Of a stretch of DNA of 8,952 bases, positions 7,845-8,952 are shown piece after piece. The notes below the pieces were generated by a model. It was not told the origin of the DNA, did no database searches, and saw only the letters and a list, made by a program, of their open reading frames with translations. Position 1 is the stretch's first letter; the number at the start of each line of letters is the position of its first letter. The stretch comes from JADHUC01 sp964617665 (GTDB taxonomy: Bacteria; Planctomycetota; Planctomycetia; Pirellulales; Pirellulaceae). The stretch spans positions 1 through 8,952 of the forward strand of contig CAZUAH010000565.1 in NCBI GenBank assembly GCA_964617665.1, written 5' to 3'. Position numbers and translations under genes: made by a program.

Positions 7845-7970
7845 GCGGCAGTCGACGGGAGGCGAGGATGACGCCGCGAACTCGACGCTATAGGTTTCGC
7901 AACTGGCATGTGGCCACTACGATGCCTTCAAACACGGTACAAATCACGCTCCACGAATAGTAGTTCAGGC

Positions 7971-7975
7971 AGGAG
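7971..7975 (+). promoter_or_regulatory. Shine-Dalgarno site of the serine hydrolase gene
   Basis: AGGAG lies six bases before the ATG at 7982. This is ideal spacing and decides that start over later in-frame ATGs at 8087 and beyond, which would lose the signal peptide. Confidence 0.75.
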
Positions 7976-7981
7976 AACGTT

Positions 7982-8952
7982 ATGGCAAATGTGCGGTTTC
8001 TGTGCGGTTGTGTGGTTCTTGTCAGTGCTCTATGCAATGAAGGGGCAGCGGAGGAGGTTTACCGACTTCCGGAAGGGCCGCTTCCGATGAGTCCGCCCGC
8101 AGCCGCGCACGAGCTCAATGCGTTCGATAGGATGATGCTCAGAGAGATGCAGGACCGCGGTGCCGTGGGAGCGGCGCTTGCGGTGACGAGGTTTGGGAAA
8201 ATGGTATATGCCCGCGGATTCGGCTATGCCGATCTGGAGAAGAAGGAGCCCGTGCAACCGACGTCGCGATTTCGCATTGCCAGTATGTCCAAACCGATCA
8301 CCGCCGTCGCTGTTCTTCAGTTAGTGCAGAAGAGAAAGGTGGGCTTGGACGCCGCAGTCACGGACGTCTTGAAACTCCAACCCGTCGTGGAAGCCGGTGC
8401 CAAGCCCGATCCCAAAATGCGCCAGGTGACCATTCGTCACCTTCTGAACCACAGTGGCGGTTGGGATCGGGATGCCTCGTTTGATCCCATGAGTTGGGAA
8501 ACCCGCGAGAAGGCGGCCAAGAGCGCCGGCGTATCCTCTGACAATGTGCAACCGAAATACATTGTCTCCTACATGTTGGGACAACCGCTCGACTTCGATC
8601 CCGGAAGCAAGTATGCCTATTCAAACTTCGGGTACTGCGTACTCGGACGCGTCATTGAAGAGATCTCCGGACAGCCTTACGAGCAGCATGTCCGAGAGAA
8701 CGTCCTCGCGCCGCTGGGGATAAGAGACATGTGCATAGGCACGAAGACGCCTCAGGCCAATGAAGTCATGTACTACCAGCCCCGCATCCAAAATGGCGAA
8801 CCGCAACGTGGCGAGTATGTATCAGCAAACACGATCGCTGGGCCCATCGATGTTTACGAATCTCACGGAGGATGGACCGCTTCGATTGTTGATCTCGCCA
8901 AATTCGCCAGCGCCTTTGACGTCCCAAGACGCTGTAGAATCCTCAGTTCCCG
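7982..8952 (+). CDS. Secreted serine hydrolase, beta-lactamase/class C family (3' partial)
   Basis: The frame runs open from the ATG at 7982 to the right edge (323 complete codons), so the C-terminus is missing. An N-terminal signal peptide is visible: hydrophobic core at about 6-18 and a likely cut after Ala23 (GAA-EE). Residues about 45 onward match the serine beta-lactamase-like fold of PF00144, which includes class C beta-lactamases, DD-peptidases and esterases. Nucleophile motif S101-M-S-K104 follows 'FRIA', the second catalytic motif is Y213-S-N215 in YAYSNFGYCVLG, and the family's HLLNHSGGW segment lies between them. 'DFDPGSKYAYSN' and a later 'GGW...DLAKFASAF' segment are also typical. 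The third motif (HxG or KTG) would lie beyond the window. It most likely hydrolyses an ester or amide bond in the periplasm; members of this broad family rarely confer drug resistance, so it should not be called a resistance gene. A strong SD site precedes it. It is divergent from the methyltransferase gene. Confidence 0.92.
   Translation, partial: MANVRFLCGCVVLVSALCNEGAAEEVYRLPEGPLPMSPPAAAHELNAFDRMMLREMQDRGAVGAALAVTRFGKMVYARGFGYADLEKKEPVQPTSRFRIASMSKPITAVAVLQLVQKRKVGLDAAVTDVLKLQPVVEAGAKPDPKMRQVTIRHLLNHSGGWDRDASFDPMSWETREKAAKSAGVSSDNVQPKYIVSYMLGQPLDFDPGSKYAYSNFGYCVLGRVIEEISGQPYEQHVRENVLAPLGIRDMCIGTKTPQANEVMYYQPRIQNGEPQRGEYVSANTIAGPIDVYESHGGWTASIVDLAKFASAFDVPRRCRILSS

Larger units (their letters stand above)
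7565..7981. other. Divergent intergenic region
   Basis: These 417 bases separate the divergent starts of the methyltransferase (-) and serine hydrolase (+) genes and should contain both promoters. Several reading frames stay open here on both strands, but all have Arg/Ser/Cys-rich translations typical of non-coding G+C-rich DNA. No confident promoter hexamers were found. A perfect 8-base inverted repeat (listed separately) is the only clear structure. Confidence 0.5.

Noticed and set aside
7565..7909. A 115-residue N-terminal extension of the methyltransferase frame
   Set aside because: The translation is rich in Arg, Ser and Cys without domain character, and the signal-anchor start at 7564 gives a protein of normal family shape. 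The open frame is explained by G+C-rich DNA.
7124..7960. A 278-codon plus-strand frame
   Set aside because: It runs antisense to most of the methyltransferase and through the intergenic region. Its translation is low-quality (Arg/His-rich) and it has no SD site.
7982..8952. Calling the serine hydrolase an antibiotic-resistance beta-lactamase
   Set aside because: SxxK and YxN define the broad PF00144 family, most members of which are esterases or peptidases. The third motif is outside the window and no resistance context is present.

Overview
The window looks like chromosomal DNA of a planctomycete, probably Pirellula/Rhodopirellula-like. The main reason is the first gene. It carries the cytochrome-linked 'PVC-type' dehydrogenase module and the matching heme-binding module that are hallmarks of Planctomycetes and Verrucomicrobia. 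Moderately high GC, secreted proteins of unknown function and loosely spaced genes fit this. The lineage is inferred from domain content only.

Layout. (1) Positions 1-4934 (+) hold most of a giant secreted-type protein whose N-terminus lies before the window. It joins a polysaccharide-deacetylase (NodB-like) region, FG-GAP/VCBS-type calcium-binding repeats, a PVC-type beta-propeller dehydrogenase domain, HEAT-like helical repeats, a c-type heme domain (CSYCH) and a C-terminal carbohydrate-binding-like beta module. (2) Positions 5011-5970 (+) encode a 319-aa exported protein of unknown function, probably co-transcribed with the first gene. (3) Positions 6075-6467 (-) encode a stand-alone response-regulator receiver domain, convergent with gene 2. 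(4) Positions 6902-7564 (-) encode a membrane-anchored class I SAM-dependent methyltransferase. (5) From 7982 to the window end (+), divergent from the methyltransferase, lies the 5' part of a secreted serine hydrolase of the beta-lactamase/class C (PF00144) family. It has SxxK and YxN motifs and is cut by the window edge.

Genes 1 and 2 plausibly act together outside the cytoplasm on carbohydrate: one polypeptide has deacetylation, oxidation/electron-transfer and sugar-binding parts, and its neighbour is a beta-rich exported protein. The receiver, methyltransferase and serine hydrolase show no obvious pathway link to them or to each other. Two intergenic stretches of more than 400 bases (6468-6901 and 7565-7981) hold no convincing gene. 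I saw no tRNA, rRNA, CRISPR array, transposase or phage gene. The most unusual item is the multi-domain fusion in gene 1. The methyltransferase, which resembles the FAM173 lysine-methyltransferase layout, is second.
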